NCBI GenBank assembly: GCA_947501935.1
Contig: CANMXU010000004.1
Coordinates: 124,001 to 188,000, forward strand
Source of the DNA: an uncultured Alteromonadaceae bacterium
GTDB taxonomy: Bacteria > Pseudomonadota > Gammaproteobacteria > Enterobacterales > Alteromonadaceae
Reading direction: 5' to 3'
Length of the DNA stretch: 64,000 bases
Of the stretch, positions 25,807 to 35,622 are shown one piece after another. Under the pieces are notes generated by a model, which worked only from the letters and a program-made list of their open reading frames with translations, searched no databases and had not been told where the DNA came from. The stretch's first letter is position 1, and every line of letters begins with the position of its first letter. The translations under genes and the position numbers were made by a program.

Positions 25807-27918
25807 ATGAAAAACCGTGATAACTTTTCCGTGGGCATGGTTGCTCTGTTACTTTCCTTTATTTTTAGCTCTCAGGCTGCTTCTGAGCAAGATATTCCAA
25901 TACCACAAACTAAAATTGTTGGTGGTGAATTAGCTGATGAAGGGGCTTGGCCATGGATGTCGGCTTTAGTAGTAACCTCAAGTCAGGTTACTACTTCATT
26001 GAGGGTTGATAATAGTAATTACGCCACCAGCAGTTTTTCTTATGGCTTAAGTGGTAACGCTAATGGTGATTTGGTTGATTGTGGTATTGGTGATAGTGCA
26101 TGTGCTAATGCCAATAATAAAATTTGTTTAATTGAACGTGGCCAAATAAATTTCTCAGAAAAAGTACTAAATTGCCAAGCTGGTGGTGGCCTCGCTGCCG
26201 TTATCTATAACAATGTTACCGGTTTAATTAGTGGCACCTTAGGTGAAGGTTTTAGCGGCGCTATTCCTGTGGTTGCGATTAGCCAAAGCGATGGTGAATT
26301 GTTACTAACAAAACTGGGCACATCGGCGACGGTTAGTGTATCCGAGCCTTTTAATGTGGCGCAAGACTCAACTTGTGGCGCATCATTTATTGGTAATAAA
26401 TGGCTAATTACCGCTGCACATTGTGTTGATAGCGTGTTAGCTGACCAGCTTAAAGTGAATGTTGGTGAATATGACTTAAGTAACGGCGCAGCTGATGCGC
26501 TTGAAATTAAGCGAATCTATATTCATCCTGACTTTAGTGATATTACCTTAGATAATGATATTGCCATATTAGAGCTGCATGAAACGGTTAATATTCAAGG
26601 TATTGCATTAGCTAATACACAAACTACGGATACTTTTTTACAGGCTAACCTTACTGCCACCGCATTAGGTTGGGGTGGACGAGTTGGCTACGAGCCTGAT
26701 AACGGGCCAACATCAGACTTTCCAGATAAGTTACACCAAGTAGAATTAAGCTTATTAACCAATACCCAGTGTAAAATTACCCTAGCGCAGTCATTTACTG
26801 ATGATAGTGAAACGGGGCAAACCTTCTTGCCATCACAAATGGGGGTTAGCGACGTTAATCTTTGTGCAACTTTTGCTGGGGGCGGTAAAGGTACCTGCCA
26901 AGGAGATAGTGGCGGCCCATTAATGGTTAATACAAATCAAGGCTGGCAGCTACTTGGTATTGTTAGTGCGGGTTTTGGCTGCGCCGCTGAAGGGTATCCT
27001 GGCATTTATACCCGAGTAGAAAAGTTTAGCCAGTGGGTTGAACAAATTACCGATGGTATTGCTATTGAGCAAAGTTACCGGTTTGGCTTTTTACCCGTAA
27101 ATTCTAATTTAAGCGTATCCGCAACCGTGGTTAATAACGGCACGCAATTGGCGAGCTTAACCTTCGCTATTGAAGGCAGTGATAACTTTACTGTAAATAG
27201 TGATAATTGCTTAACCTTAGCAGCTGGCGCAAGTTGTGAATTAACTCTGCGTTATGCGCCTAATACTGCTTTTGAGCATAATGCGTTATTAACCATTCAT
27301 CGTGATGCCACTTTAGTTAATCAAAGCGAGCTTAGCGGCCAAGCGTTACCTTCATCAACAAGCATTGCCAATCATCTTGGCACTAACAGTAGCCAAATAA
27401 GTTGGTTTACTGGTGGTGATGTGGCATGGGCAACAAATAATAGCGATACCAGTATTGAAAGTGGCAGCATTACCTATCAGCAAGAAAGTGCAGTACTGGC
27501 AAGTTTAAGTTCAGGCGGAGAGTTTGCATTTCAATGGGCAGTTTTTTCTGAAGATGAAAACAATGATCGTGATAGCGACAGCTTTGCACCGTTATCTTTA
27601 TACGTAAATGGTCAATTTGCAGCGCAAATTAAAGGCAATATTGAATTTACAGACTATAACCTTAACCTTGGTGAGGGTCAGCATCGTATCACTTGGGTAT
27701 TTGAAAAAGATGTTCGTGATACAAACGTTGCTGATAAAGCCATGTTACGTAATATCGTATTTACGCCTACGGTAACAACACCTTCAACTGAACCAAACAA
27801 TAGTACTAGTGCTAATTCTAACTCAGGTGGTAGCGGTGGATCTTTAATGTGGTTAATTGCTCTTATTTCACTCATTAATATGTATCGTTTTAGCTTAATA
27901 AGCTATCGATATAACTAA
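25807..27918 (+). CDS. Exported trypsin-like serine protease with inserted PA domain and GlyGly-CTERM tail
   Basis: A 703-aa secreted S1 protease. Signal peptide 1-25; the zymogen-activation sequence IVGGELADEGAWPWMSALV at about 38-56. A protease-associated (PA) domain (about 75-180, with CLIERGQINFSEK and CQAGGGLAAVIYNN) is inserted before the strand carrying SCGASF-like STCGASFIG. The triad is His205 (TAAHC), Asp251 (DNDIAIL) and Ser368 (GDSGGPL). Beta-sandwich domains follow to about 660. The C-terminus has GGSGGS, a hydrophobic helix and a short basic end: a GlyGly-CTERM signal, which known relatives (Vibrio VesB type) use for rhombosortase processing after type II secretion. ATG preceded by AAGGAAA. 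Confidence 0.85.
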   Translation: MKNRDNFSVGMVALLLSFIFSSQAASEQDIPIPQTKIVGGELADEGAWPWMSALVVTSSQVTTSLRVDNSNYATSSFSYGLSGNANGDLVDCGIGDSACANANNKICLIERGQINFSEKVLNCQAGGGLAAVIYNNVTGLISGTLGEGFSGAIPVVAISQSDGELLLTKLGTSATVSVSEPFNVAQDSTCGASFIGNKWLITAAHCVDSVLADQLKVNVGEYDLSNGAADALEIKRIYIHPDFSDITLDNDIAILELHETVNIQGIALANTQTTDTFLQANLTATALGWGGRVGYEPDNGPTSDFPDKLHQVELSLLTNTQCKITLAQSFTDDSETGQTFLPSQMGVSDVNLCATFAGGGKGTCQGDSGGPLMVNTNQGWQLLGIVSAGFGCAAEGYPGIYTRVEKFSQWVEQITDGIAIEQSYRFGFLPVNSNLSVSATVVNNGTQLASLTFAIEGSDNFTVNSDNCLTLAAGASCELTLRYAPNTAFEHNALLTIHRDATLVNQSELSGQALPSSTSIANHLGTNSSQISWFTGGDVAWATNNSDTSIESGSITYQQESAVLASLSSGGEFAFQWAVFSEDENNDRDSDSFAPLSLYVNGQFAAQIKGNIEFTDYNLNLGEGQHRITWVFEKDVRDTNVADKAMLRNIVFTPTVTTPSTEPNNSTSANSNSGGSGGSLMWLIALISLINMYRFSLISYRYN

Positions 27919-27947
27919 ACTTAAAGTCTGACAATATTGGTTTTAAT

Positions 27948-27980
27948 AAAATGCTACTTTTACGGTAGCGTTTTTATTTT
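27948..27980. terminator. Bidirectional terminator between protease and TonB-like gene
   Basis: Stem AAAATGCTAC (27948-27957) pairs with GTAGCGTTTT (27965-27974, one wobble), followed by TTTTATTTT. It serves the protease gene and overlaps the end of the convergent gene. Confidence 0.7.
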
Positions 27981-28702
27981 AGCTTCCTGCTAACTTCCTC
28001 CATATGTTCACGAAAGCTTTTATCAAAAGCAGACTCGCCACAACTAAAAGATGAATGGGCGGTAATGCCCTCCATACCAACATTGGTTAAGTCTTGCGCT
28101 ATGCTGCAAGTGCCATCAGCTCTTTTCGTTATACTAATATCATTACTAAGCCTATTAGTATTGCTTTGAGCTTGTTGTTCAGGGCTAATAATTTTGCTTG
28201 AATGTGGTACCAGCGCAGGTTGAGCATGCATTATTGAACTTGAACGGTGTTGGCTAAATTCAATACTTTGCTGCTTGGATATATGGCTATTTAGTTTAGC
28301 GCGTAGTTGATGCAATAGTGCTTGTGCAGATACTTGTTTAGCTGAACTTATTGCGGGTAAATTATTTGTGATTTTCTTGGGTGTTTCGGTTGTTTGCTCG
28401 TTATTGTCAACTTGCTCAGTAATGATGTTTTTTCCTGTTGGTAATGGCGGTTTAGTTGGTTTTTGCTCGGTTATTTCTTTTGTTACTTCTTTTGTTATTT
28501 CGTTGGCTATTTCAACTATTTCTTCTGCTTGTTTTTGGGCGACTGGCTGCGGTTTAATATATAGGTAACTTTTAATCGCTTCAGTCTTTGGTTTGGCTCT
28601 AGGCAGCACAATTTTATGACTGTAAATTAGCGCCAATAATAGCAGGTGGGCTAAAACGACAATAATGATGGTGGGTAAATATCCTTTTCGCACAGCAGCC
28701 AT
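27974..28702 (-). CDS. TonB-like single-pass anchored protein, unknown
   Basis: A 242-aa protein with one N-terminal membrane segment (YLPTIIIVVLAHLLLLALIYS), then a Lys/Glu/Thr/Pro-rich periplasmic linker (EIANEITKEVTKEITEQKPT), a Gln/Ser-rich middle and a small C-terminal domain with two Cys (DGTCSIAQDL and SSFSCGESAFD) likely to form a disulfide. This is the layout of TonB or TolA, but the C-terminal domain is not the TonB fold that I know. Function unknown; it may span the periplasm to reach an outer-membrane partner. Confidence 0.55.
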   Translation of the reverse strand: MAAVRKGYLPTIIIVVLAHLLLLALIYSHKIVLPRAKPKTEAIKSYLYIKPQPVAQKQAEEIVEIANEITKEVTKEITEQKPTKPPLPTGKNIITEQVDNNEQTTETPKKITNNLPAISSAKQVSAQALLHQLRAKLNSHISKQQSIEFSQHRSSSIMHAQPALVPHSSKIISPEQQAQSNTNRLSNDISITKRADGTCSIAQDLTNVGMEGITAHSSFSCGESAFDKSFREHMEEVSRKLK

Positions 28703-28923
28703 TTTATAATAATGCTAATTAAATGATAGACATAAAGCAGCCAATAAAGTTCATCATTGCAGGGGAATTAAATCAATAAAAATAGCGCTATTAAGCCAAC
28801 TTTATCTGCCAAGCTTTGCTACAATTAGCACAGGGACGGTTCAGCGATAAAATAACAACAATAGGCCATTTAGACTAATGCATATTAGTAAAGTTTAAAC
28901 GTAGTAATAAGAGGTAGTGGGCT

Positions 28924-29301
28924 ATGGAATATGATTTTTTGCATGATGCAATTACAGGTAAAGCAACAGCAATTTTTTCTACGGAACATGAAGTTATTGG
29001 GCCTTGGTTAGAAGTTGAAATTGGCTACGATAGAGAAAAATTTAAAGCTTTGCTCGTAGCAATTGACGCGGTAGATCAAGGACAAGAAAATGAAGTAGCT
29101 ATTACCGGCAGTGAATACACGGTTACAATAGATCAGCAAGATGTGACCATTGAAACCAATGTTAGCATGAATGGTGCAGAGCCTTTATCAGAAGAACTGC
29201 AAGAACAGCAGCTTGATATTGATTCAACCAGCGTTGCCAGTTGTGGATTAGAAGACTTTCGCGAAGTTATGATGTCTTGGGCAAAGTTCATCAAAGTCTA
29301 A
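28924..29301 (+). CDS. yacL: YacL family protein (UPF0231)
   Basis: A 125-aa acidic cytosolic protein matching E. coli YacL: N-terminal MEYDFLHDAITGKATA, GHEV-like EHEVIGPWLEVE, SEYTVTIDQQDVTIETN, and C-terminal SCGLEDFREVMMSW. Function is unknown. In E. coli yacL lies next to acnB, and here it is 3.4 kb downstream of acnB with a protease and an opposed gene between, which supports the assignment. AGAGGTAG lies before the ATG. Confidence 0.88.
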   Translation: MEYDFLHDAITGKATAIFSTEHEVIGPWLEVEIGYDREKFKALLVAIDAVDQGQENEVAITGSEYTVTIDQQDVTIETNVSMNGAEPLSEELQEQQLDIDSTSVASCGLEDFREVMMSWAKFIKV

Positions 29302-29364
29302 TGCTAGAAAATCACCTCAGTTACCCATTTTATCTTAAATTTAATTAACAATTCAGCGATAAAT

Positions 29365-29393
29365 ACAGCAAGTGCTATGCGCACTTGCTGTTT
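29365..29393 (+). terminator. Terminator of yacL
   Basis: Perfect 11-bp stem (ACAGCAAGTGC at 29365-29375, GCACTTGCTGT at 29381-29391) with a 5-base loop, followed by TTTATCTT. Confidence 0.82.
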
Positions 29394-29530
29394 ATCTTAT
29401 AAAGTCGCTATTTCATTTGTTTAATAATGCTAATCAGCGCGATATTCTTTACTATAATGTATTAAAAATTAAACCTATTTAATCAAACTGGTTTTAGTCA
29501 CCTTCTGTGGCCATTCAACTGAGCATATTT

Positions 29531-30766
29531 ATGAATTCACCTACTAAAAATTATCGTATGGTACCTTTACGTTACGTGTTAATGCCTATCATTATTTTAT
29601 TCTCAGCTCTGGCTATATTAGTGGTGGTCAAGCTGGTTGCTCCTAAACCAGCTAAAAAGCCAATTGTAGTAAAAGCGCCTTTAGTGGAAGTGATGACGGT
29701 CAATCGACAAAATATTACTTTTCAAGTGAGCAGCCAAGGGAGTGTTTTGCCGCGCACCGAAACTAATATTGTTTCTGAAGTAGCTGGTCAGGTTGTGGAA
29801 GTATCGCCAAAATTTAATGTTGGTGGTTACTTTAAAAAAGGCGAACAAATACTGGCAATTGACGATATTACTTATCAAGTGGCGTTAGTACAGGCGCAAT
29901 CACGTTTAGGTATTGTAAAAGCGGCATTGCTTGAAGAAGATGCGCGTGCCAAGCAAGCTCAAGACGAGTGGTTATTATCGGGCAATGCTCTTGAAGACGC
30001 ACCATTATTAGCGGTTCGTATTCCGCAAAAACAAAAAGCACAAGCTGAGCTACTAGCCGCCAAAGCCGACTTGAAAGCGGCAGAAATTAAACTTGCCCGC
30101 ACTAAAATTACTGCTCCGTATGATGCGATGATAAAAATTAAAAATGTTGATATTGGTCAGTACATATCAACGGGTACTCAGCTAGCAACCACCTTTGCCA
30201 TTGATTACGCTGAAGTACGTTTACCTATAAAGCAGCGTGATGTTGAGTTTCTAAATTTACCTAATCTCATTCATGGTGAATTTTCGCTATCAAATATCAA
30301 CTTGTTCTATCAGCTTTCCGGTAAAAACCATAGCTGGCAGTCAACCTTAACTCGTTATGAAGGCGTGGTTGATAGTACCAGCAGAGTGCATTATGTGGTT
30401 GCGCAGATAAATGACCCTTATGCGGTTGCACAAGATGCGAACCATGAAGCCATTCATATTGGTACTTTTGTTAAAGCCAATATTAGCGGTAAAGTATTAA
30501 ACGACTTAGTTGCTCTGCCGCGCAGTGCGGTGCAGGGCGCTAATACCCTCTATTTTGTCGATGAAAAATACAAATTAAGAATGCTTGATTTCAAAGTGCT
30601 GCGCAGTGATGCAAAAAGTGTTTATACCCTTGAACAATTCCCGCCTAACTACCGCTTAATTTTAACCAAACTAGCTGCGCCAATTGAAGGTATGTCACTG
30701 CGGGTTAAAGGGGAAAATGAACCAGCACCAGTAACTGAAGAAATAAAAGCAGGAGCGGCGAAATGA
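29531..30766 (+). CDS. RND efflux periplasmic adaptor (membrane fusion protein)
   Basis: A 411-aa adaptor of the HlyD/AcrA class that links an inner-membrane RND pump to an outer-membrane channel. N-terminal membrane anchor (PIIILFSALAILVVVKLV), lipoyl half-motifs (SQGSVLPRTETNIVSEVAGQ and KITAPYDAMIKIKNVDIGQY), a short alpha-hairpin between them and a beta-barrel domain. A GTG at 29507 is in frame; ATG at 29531 starts MNSPTKNYRM and is more likely. The stop overlaps the pump start (ATGA). Confidence 0.88.
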   Translation: MNSPTKNYRMVPLRYVLMPIIILFSALAILVVVKLVAPKPAKKPIVVKAPLVEVMTVNRQNITFQVSSQGSVLPRTETNIVSEVAGQVVEVSPKFNVGGYFKKGEQILAIDDITYQVALVQAQSRLGIVKAALLEEDARAKQAQDEWLLSGNALEDAPLLAVRIPQKQKAQAELLAAKADLKAAEIKLARTKITAPYDAMIKIKNVDIGQYISTGTQLATTFAIDYAEVRLPIKQRDVEFLNLPNLIHGEFSLSNINLFYQLSGKNHSWQSTLTRYEGVVDSTSRVHYVVAQINDPYAVAQDANHEAIHIGTFVKANISGKVLNDLVALPRSAVQGANTLYFVDEKYKLRMLDFKVLRSDAKSVYTLEQFPPNYRLILTKLAAPIEGMSLRVKGENEPAPVTEEIKAGAAK

Positions 30767-33700
30767 CCTCGCCGCAAAACCAACCGCCATTAACCGGTAT
30801 TATTGCCTGGTTTACCCGTAATAGTGTCGCCGCTAATTTATTAATGGTAATTATTTTATTAGGCGGCTTTATTTCATATCAGGGCATTAACAAAAAAATG
30901 TTCCCTGAATTTAGCCCTAACAGTATTCAGGTAGTTGTTCCGCATTTAGGTGCTGCGCCAGAAGAAGTTGAACAGTCAGTTATTCTCAATATTGAAGACT
31001 CGCTAGAAGATATTCAAGGCATTAAGCGCATTACTTCAACCGCCAACGAAGGCATGGGCATGGTGAATATCGAGCTACAGTCTGGTTATTCGCTCGAAGA
31101 AAAGCTTAACGAAGTGCAAATGCAAGTCGACTCTATCACCACCTTTCCTGAACAAACTGAAAAACCAATTATTACCAAGTTAGAGCTTACCAGCCAAGTG
31201 ATGTGGTTATCGGTAAGTGGTCCGATGGAGCGCCGTGCTCGTCAAGAAATGACCCAAAACATTCGTGATGAAATTATGGCTCTACCCAATGTGAATAACG
31301 CCCGCATTGTTGGCAATCGAGACTATGAAATTAGCATTGAAGTATCAGAGCAAAAGCTACAAGAATATAGCCTTACGTTCGACGCGGTAACTCAAGCTGT
31401 GCGCCGTTCTTCTATTGATTTACCCGGCGGGACTATTCGCACTTCTGGCGGCGATATTTTAGTACGCGCCCAAGGCCAAGCTTATACCGGTAAAGAATAC
31501 GGCAATATAGTGTTAAGAACTGCAGCCGACGGCACACGTTTAGTTTTATCAGATGTTGCCAATGTTATTGATGGTTTTGTTGAAGAACAAGACTTTGCCA
31601 TGTTTAACGGACAACCGACATCAAGCATTATGGTGCAGTCAACTGGCGAGCAAAACGACTTAGAAATTGCTGCGCAAGTGCGTGCCTTTGTTGAAAAGAG
31701 AAGCGCTAACTTACCAGAAGGGGTGAAGCTTGACGTATGGGGAGATGTTTCTTATTACCTTTCTGCCCGTTTAGACATGATGCTCACTAATATGCTGATG
31801 GGCGCTATTTTAGTCTTTTTGGTATTAACCTTATTTTTAAGAATTAAAATCGCTTTTTGGGTAATGTTAGGGATTCCGATCAGCTTTTTAGGCGCATTTT
31901 TAGTGATGCCATTATTGGGTGATTGGTCGGTATCGGTAAATATGCTGAGCTTATTTGCCTTTATTATGGTGCTTGGTATTGTGGTTGACGACGCCATTGT
32001 TATTGGTGAAAGTGCTTATGCTGAAATTCAGCATTATGGTCATTCCACCGACAATATTATTCGTGGCACCATGCGAGTAGCTATGCCGGCAACCTTTGGG
32101 GTTTTAACCACCATTGCCGCTTTTGCGCCTTTGCTTTTTATTGATGCCACTTTCGCTGCTTTTTTCCGATCTATTTCCATTGTGGTTGGTGCCTGTTTAG
32201 TCTTTTCATTAATTGAGTCGAAGTGGATATTACCGGCGCATTTAGCTCATATGAAATATGTGCCGTTAACCCAAGATAATGCTAATGCCCTTGAGCGTTT
32301 TCAAATGCGCTTTAAAGAAAAGCTTGAGCACTTTATTCATCACACTTACAAGCCTAGCTTAGAAAAAGCGCTACGTGCTCGTTACAATACCATGGCGTTA
32401 TTTGTTGCCGGCTTTATTTTAACCTTAGGATTAATTGTTGGTGGCGCAGTTAAATTAGAAGTTTTCCCTAATATTCCCAGCGATTTTATTCAAGGGAAAG
32501 TGGTAATGGTTGACGGCTCATCGCCACAAGCACGTAACAAAGCGGTGAAATTAATTAACCAAGCCGCATTAACTATTGCCGAGCAAAACAAACACCAAGG
32601 TAAAAGCTTTATTAAACATACTATGGTGTTTACTGACGGCAACTTACAAGCCACTTTCTTATTAGAATTAGTTAAGCAAGAAGCGCGTGAATTGGACGCT
32701 TATCAAATAGAAAAACTATGGCGTGAGCAAATTGGTGAAATTCCAGGTGCACGCGATTTACGCTTTTTTGCCGGCACTAATGCTGGCGGCGGTGCTGCGT
32801 TAGAGTTTCAGTTAACCGGGCAGAACGACTTAGAACTAGAACAAGCCGCAGATAGTATTGCCGAGCGATTAGCAACTTACGACGGTGTTTATGATATTCG
32901 TCATTCATTTAGCCGTGGTAGCCAAGAAATAAAGCTAAGCATTAAACCTGAAGCTGAAGTATTAGGCTTAACTTTATCTGATTTAGCCAAACAAGTACGC
33001 CAAGCTTTTTATGGTGATGAAGCCCAGCGTATTCAACGTGGCCGAGACGAAGTTCGAGTGATGGTACGTTATCCGCTCGAAAGTCGTTTATCAGTAGCTG
33101 ATCTTGAAGATATGTGGATCCGTACGCCAATGGGCGATCAAGTGCCTTTTTATCAAGTGGCTGACATTAGTATTGGTCAAGGTTTTTCAACCATTACCCG
33201 TATTAATAAAAAACGTTCAATTACCATTTCTGCAGATATCGACAGCGAAAAAGTTGAGTCGCGCAAAGTGGTGACTGAAATGAATGATGAATCACTACCT
33301 GAAATTTTAGCTGACTACCCCAGCGTAAGTTATGGCATGGAAGGCGCGAGTAAAGACCAAGCCGACTTTATTGCGCAACTAATGGTGGCTGGTGTTATCG
33401 CCTTGTTTTTAATTTATGCATTAATTGCTATTCCAACCAAGTCTTATGTGCAGCCGTTGGTGATTATGTCGGTGATCCCTTTTGGTATTATCGGCGCCAT
33501 TGTTGGTCATTGGCTATTAGGGAAAACCATTAATATGATGTCGATATTTGGCTTTATTGCGCTAACGGGTGTGGTGGTGAACGACTCATTAATTTTGGTC
33601 GACTTTATCAATAAAGCTAAAGATTCAGGGCAAAGAATGATAGACGTGGTAATACAAGCAGGTACTCAACGTTTTCGCGCGATTTTATTAACTTCGTTAA

Positions 33701-33909
33701 CCACCTTTTTTGGTATTTTACCGCTGTATTTTGAGCAAAGTTTACAAGCGCAATTTATTATTCCAATGGCGATATCGTTAGGTTTTGGCATTATCTTCGC
33801 GACAGTGATCACTTTGTTTTTGATCCCCGCACTGTATTTGATCAAAGAAGATCTGCAAAACTTATTTCGTAAAAAAGCCGCACAAGCGCATTATCAAAGT
33901 GTGAATTAA
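30763..33909 (+). CDS. RND family efflux pump, inner-membrane transporter
   Basis: A 1048-aa AcrB-fold proton-driven pump, normal length. Twelve TM segments in two halves; the proton-relay acidic pair is in GIVVDDAIVIGE (TM4), and the second half has FIALTGVVVNDSLILVDFIN. Large periplasmic loops follow TM1 and TM7. The pump resembles the broad HAE1-like group found widely in marine gammaproteobacteria, so the substrate cannot be named. No outer-membrane TolC gene is adjacent, so it would use a shared channel. Overlaps the adaptor by 4 bp. Confidence 0.9.
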   Translation: MTSPQNQPPLTGIIAWFTRNSVAANLLMVIILLGGFISYQGINKKMFPEFSPNSIQVVVPHLGAAPEEVEQSVILNIEDSLEDIQGIKRITSTANEGMGMVNIELQSGYSLEEKLNEVQMQVDSITTFPEQTEKPIITKLELTSQVMWLSVSGPMERRARQEMTQNIRDEIMALPNVNNARIVGNRDYEISIEVSEQKLQEYSLTFDAVTQAVRRSSIDLPGGTIRTSGGDILVRAQGQAYTGKEYGNIVLRTAADGTRLVLSDVANVIDGFVEEQDFAMFNGQPTSSIMVQSTGEQNDLEIAAQVRAFVEKRSANLPEGVKLDVWGDVSYYLSARLDMMLTNMLMGAILVFLVLTLFLRIKIAFWVMLGIPISFLGAFLVMPLLGDWSVSVNMLSLFAFIMVLGIVVDDAIVIGESAYAEIQHYGHSTDNIIRGTMRVAMPATFGVLTTIAAFAPLLFIDATFAAFFRSISIVVGACLVFSLIESKWILPAHLAHMKYVPLTQDNANALERFQMRFKEKLEHFIHHTYKPSLEKALRARYNTMALFVAGFILTLGLIVGGAVKLEVFPNIPSDFIQGKVVMVDGSSPQARNKAVKLINQAALTIAEQNKHQGKSFIKHTMVFTDGNLQATFLLELVKQEARELDAYQIEKLWREQIGEIPGARDLRFFAGTNAGGGAALEFQLTGQNDLELEQAADSIAERLATYDGVYDIRHSFSRGSQEIKLSIKPEAEVLGLTLSDLAKQVRQAFYGDEAQRIQRGRDEVRVMVRYPLESRLSVADLEDMWIRTPMGDQVPFYQVADISIGQGFSTITRINKKRSITISADIDSEKVESRKVVTEMNDESLPEILADYPSVSYGMEGASKDQADFIAQLMVAGVIALFLIYALIAIPTKSYVQPLVIMSVIPFGIIGAIVGHWLLGKTINMMSIFGFIALTGVVVNDSLILVDFINKAKDSGQRMIDVVIQAGTQRFRAILLTSLTTFFGILPLYFEQSLQAQFIIPMAISLGFGIIFATVITLFLIPALYLIKEDLQNLFRKKAAQAHYQSVN

Positions 33910-33930
33910 ATACTGAAAGTTCTAAAGTAA

Positions 33931-33974
33931 AAAGCGAACAGCTAAGCTAGCTTAAATCAGCTCAGCTGTTCGTT
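33931..33974. terminator. Terminator between convergent RND and HDOD genes
   Basis: Stem CGAACAGCT (33935-33943) with AGCTGTTCG (33964-33972). On the minus strand it is followed by CTTTTTAC, so it mainly terminates the HDOD gene, whose last codons lie inside the stem. Confidence 0.65.
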
Positions 33975-34799
33975 TAAGTCTTCAATTAAATCTAAAACAT
34001 CTTCTTCATCAATATTAAGCACTGTTAGCACTGAGTCTTGCACATAGGGCCAGTCTGAGCTTGGGCGAAAGTGTTTATGTAGGTGGGTAATATTTTCAGC
34101 GAGCTTTAAAATAGCAAAATGACTTTGTTGCTCACTTCTGTCTAACTTATCTAAAAATTGACGATCGTGGTGGCGTAAAATTAACTCACAAATATCTTTA
34201 GGTAAACGCCACGACGAAGCCACGTAATAACCAATAGTCGCGTGATTGACTTTATAAAGACTTTCTTCAATATCTGTCAGGGTTTCACTGGGGGTATTAA
34301 GAGCATGATCTAACGTTTCTTGATATTCACCAAAACGCATTGCCATAACGGGAATACCGCAGTCGTGAAACAAGCCTAAGGTAAAAAGTTTTTCAGCGGC
34401 ACTTTTATGACCTAAAGCTTTACCAATAAACACCGCGCTATTGGCGATATTCGTGGCATTTTGCCAAAACGCTTCTAAAGCAATACTACAATTTTTTTGA
34501 CCAAAACTTTTACGAATTAAACTGCTGGTAACTAAGGTGGTTATGCCTTGTAAGCCGATATAGCGCACTGACTTTGGAATATCGGCTATTTGCCTAGCCA
34601 AGCCGTATAAGGGCGAGTTAATGGTTTTTAAAATAGTGGCACTAACTGAAATATCTTGCGCTATGGTATTAGCTATTAGGTTTAAATCAGGCTCGGGCTC
34701 GGCCATTATATTTTGCAGTTTTATTAATAACTCCGGCTGAGCAGGCACTGAAAAGCCTTTGCCAATATCTTGAAGCACAGTGTCGTTAATTTTCAGCAT
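33957..34799 (-). CDS. HDOD domain signalling protein
   Basis: A 280-aa cytosolic protein made almost wholly of an HDOD domain, the catalytically dead relative of HD phosphohydrolases. Seen: FSVPAQPELLIKLQNIM, the degraded HD region LFTLGLFHDCGIPVMAM, and ATIGYYVASSWRLPKDICELILRHHD. Such proteins take part in motility, competence or cyclic di-GMP networks, but no output domain is present to tell which. Confidence 0.85.
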   Translation of the reverse strand: MLKINDTVLQDIGKGFSVPAQPELLIKLQNIMAEPEPDLNLIANTIAQDISVSATILKTINSPLYGLARQIADIPKSVRYIGLQGITTLVTSSLIRKSFGQKNCSIALEAFWQNATNIANSAVFIGKALGHKSAAEKLFTLGLFHDCGIPVMAMRFGEYQETLDHALNTPSETLTDIEESLYKVNHATIGYYVASSWRLPKDICELILRHHDRQFLDKLDRSEQQSHFAILKLAENITHLHKHFRPSSDWPYVQDSVLTVLNIDEEDVLDLIEDLNEQLS

Positions 34800-34900
34800 A
34801 ACCGAGTCGTAAATAAGTAATTAATAATATTGCTAAAATACTACTAAATTTTTAGGTAAATAACGACCATAAATTCGACAACTTAAAATGGCAGCAGCCC

Positions 34901-35515
34901 TTATATTTTTTGCCGATATCTTGAATGTAAAATACTCACTCGTTTTACATAAGCCTGTGTCTCAGGATAAGGCGGTACGCCTAAATATTTTTTTACCGCG
35001 CCTTCGCCAGCGTTATATGCCGCCGAAGCCAAGGTTATATTACCGCGATATTTTTTTAGCAACCGAGCAAGGTGTTTACTGCCCGCCTGAATATTTTGCT
35101 GAGCATTAAAAGCGTCGTTTATACCTAAAGACTTTGCAGTTGCTGGCATTAATTGCATTAAACCTTGCGCGCCTTGTTTAGATAATGCGAGATGATCAAA
35201 ATGTGATTCAGCGTGAATAACGGCTTTGATCAACGCGGGATCGAGCTGATGTTTTTGCGCAGCCATTTTTATAGTGTCATTAAAGTGGCTTAAATAAAGT
35301 TTAGTTTTTTGCCAATCAACTAATGAGTCAAGCTGACAGGCATAACAGCCAATACGTACTTGCTGATAATCAACATCGATAGGTGCAACGTCAGAAAACG
35401 AAGTAACCCCTTGCGCTGATTTATATTTATATACTTGCACAGCTTGTTCTTGACCATTCAAACACCAAGGTAAAGTGAGAAAAACAATAAAGCTGATGGG
35501 TTTTAAATTAAGCAT
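34901..35515 (-). CDS. Lytic transglycosylase (SLT/GH23) with N-terminal DUF4124-like segment
   Basis: A 204-aa exported peptidoglycan-cleaving enzyme. Signal peptide 1-21, then a short DUF4124-like part (VYKYKSAQGVTSFSDVAPI), and a C-terminal SLT domain: LIKAVIHAESHFDHLALS with the catalytic Glu, KQGAQGLMQLMPATAKSLG, QNIQAGSKHLARLL and LASAAYNAGEGAVKKY. It is shorter than the E. coli membrane-bound Mlt enzymes, as often in this subgroup. Single gene, minus strand, adjacent to HDOD. Confidence 0.88.
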   Translation of the reverse strand: MLNLKPISFIVFLTLPWCLNGQEQAVQVYKYKSAQGVTSFSDVAPIDVDYQQVRIGCYACQLDSLVDWQKTKLYLSHFNDTIKMAAQKHQLDPALIKAVIHAESHFDHLALSKQGAQGLMQLMPATAKSLGINDAFNAQQNIQAGSKHLARLLKKYRGNITLASAAYNAGEGAVKKYLGVPPYPETQAYVKRVSILHSRYRQKI

Positions 35516-35622
35516 AACGACTACTTTTTATCTGTAATTCAATGAATAAAAGCTCTTCGCTTTTAATTAACATAGAAGTTGTTTGTGGCCATGTCGAGCA
35601 TTAGTTTACTTGCGTTTATACT

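Noticed and set aside
28776..28796. AATAGCGCTATT palindrome and similar AATAGCGC motifs at 10440 and 19560
   Set aside because: Short, AT-rich and occurring by chance at this rate; no common position relative to genes.
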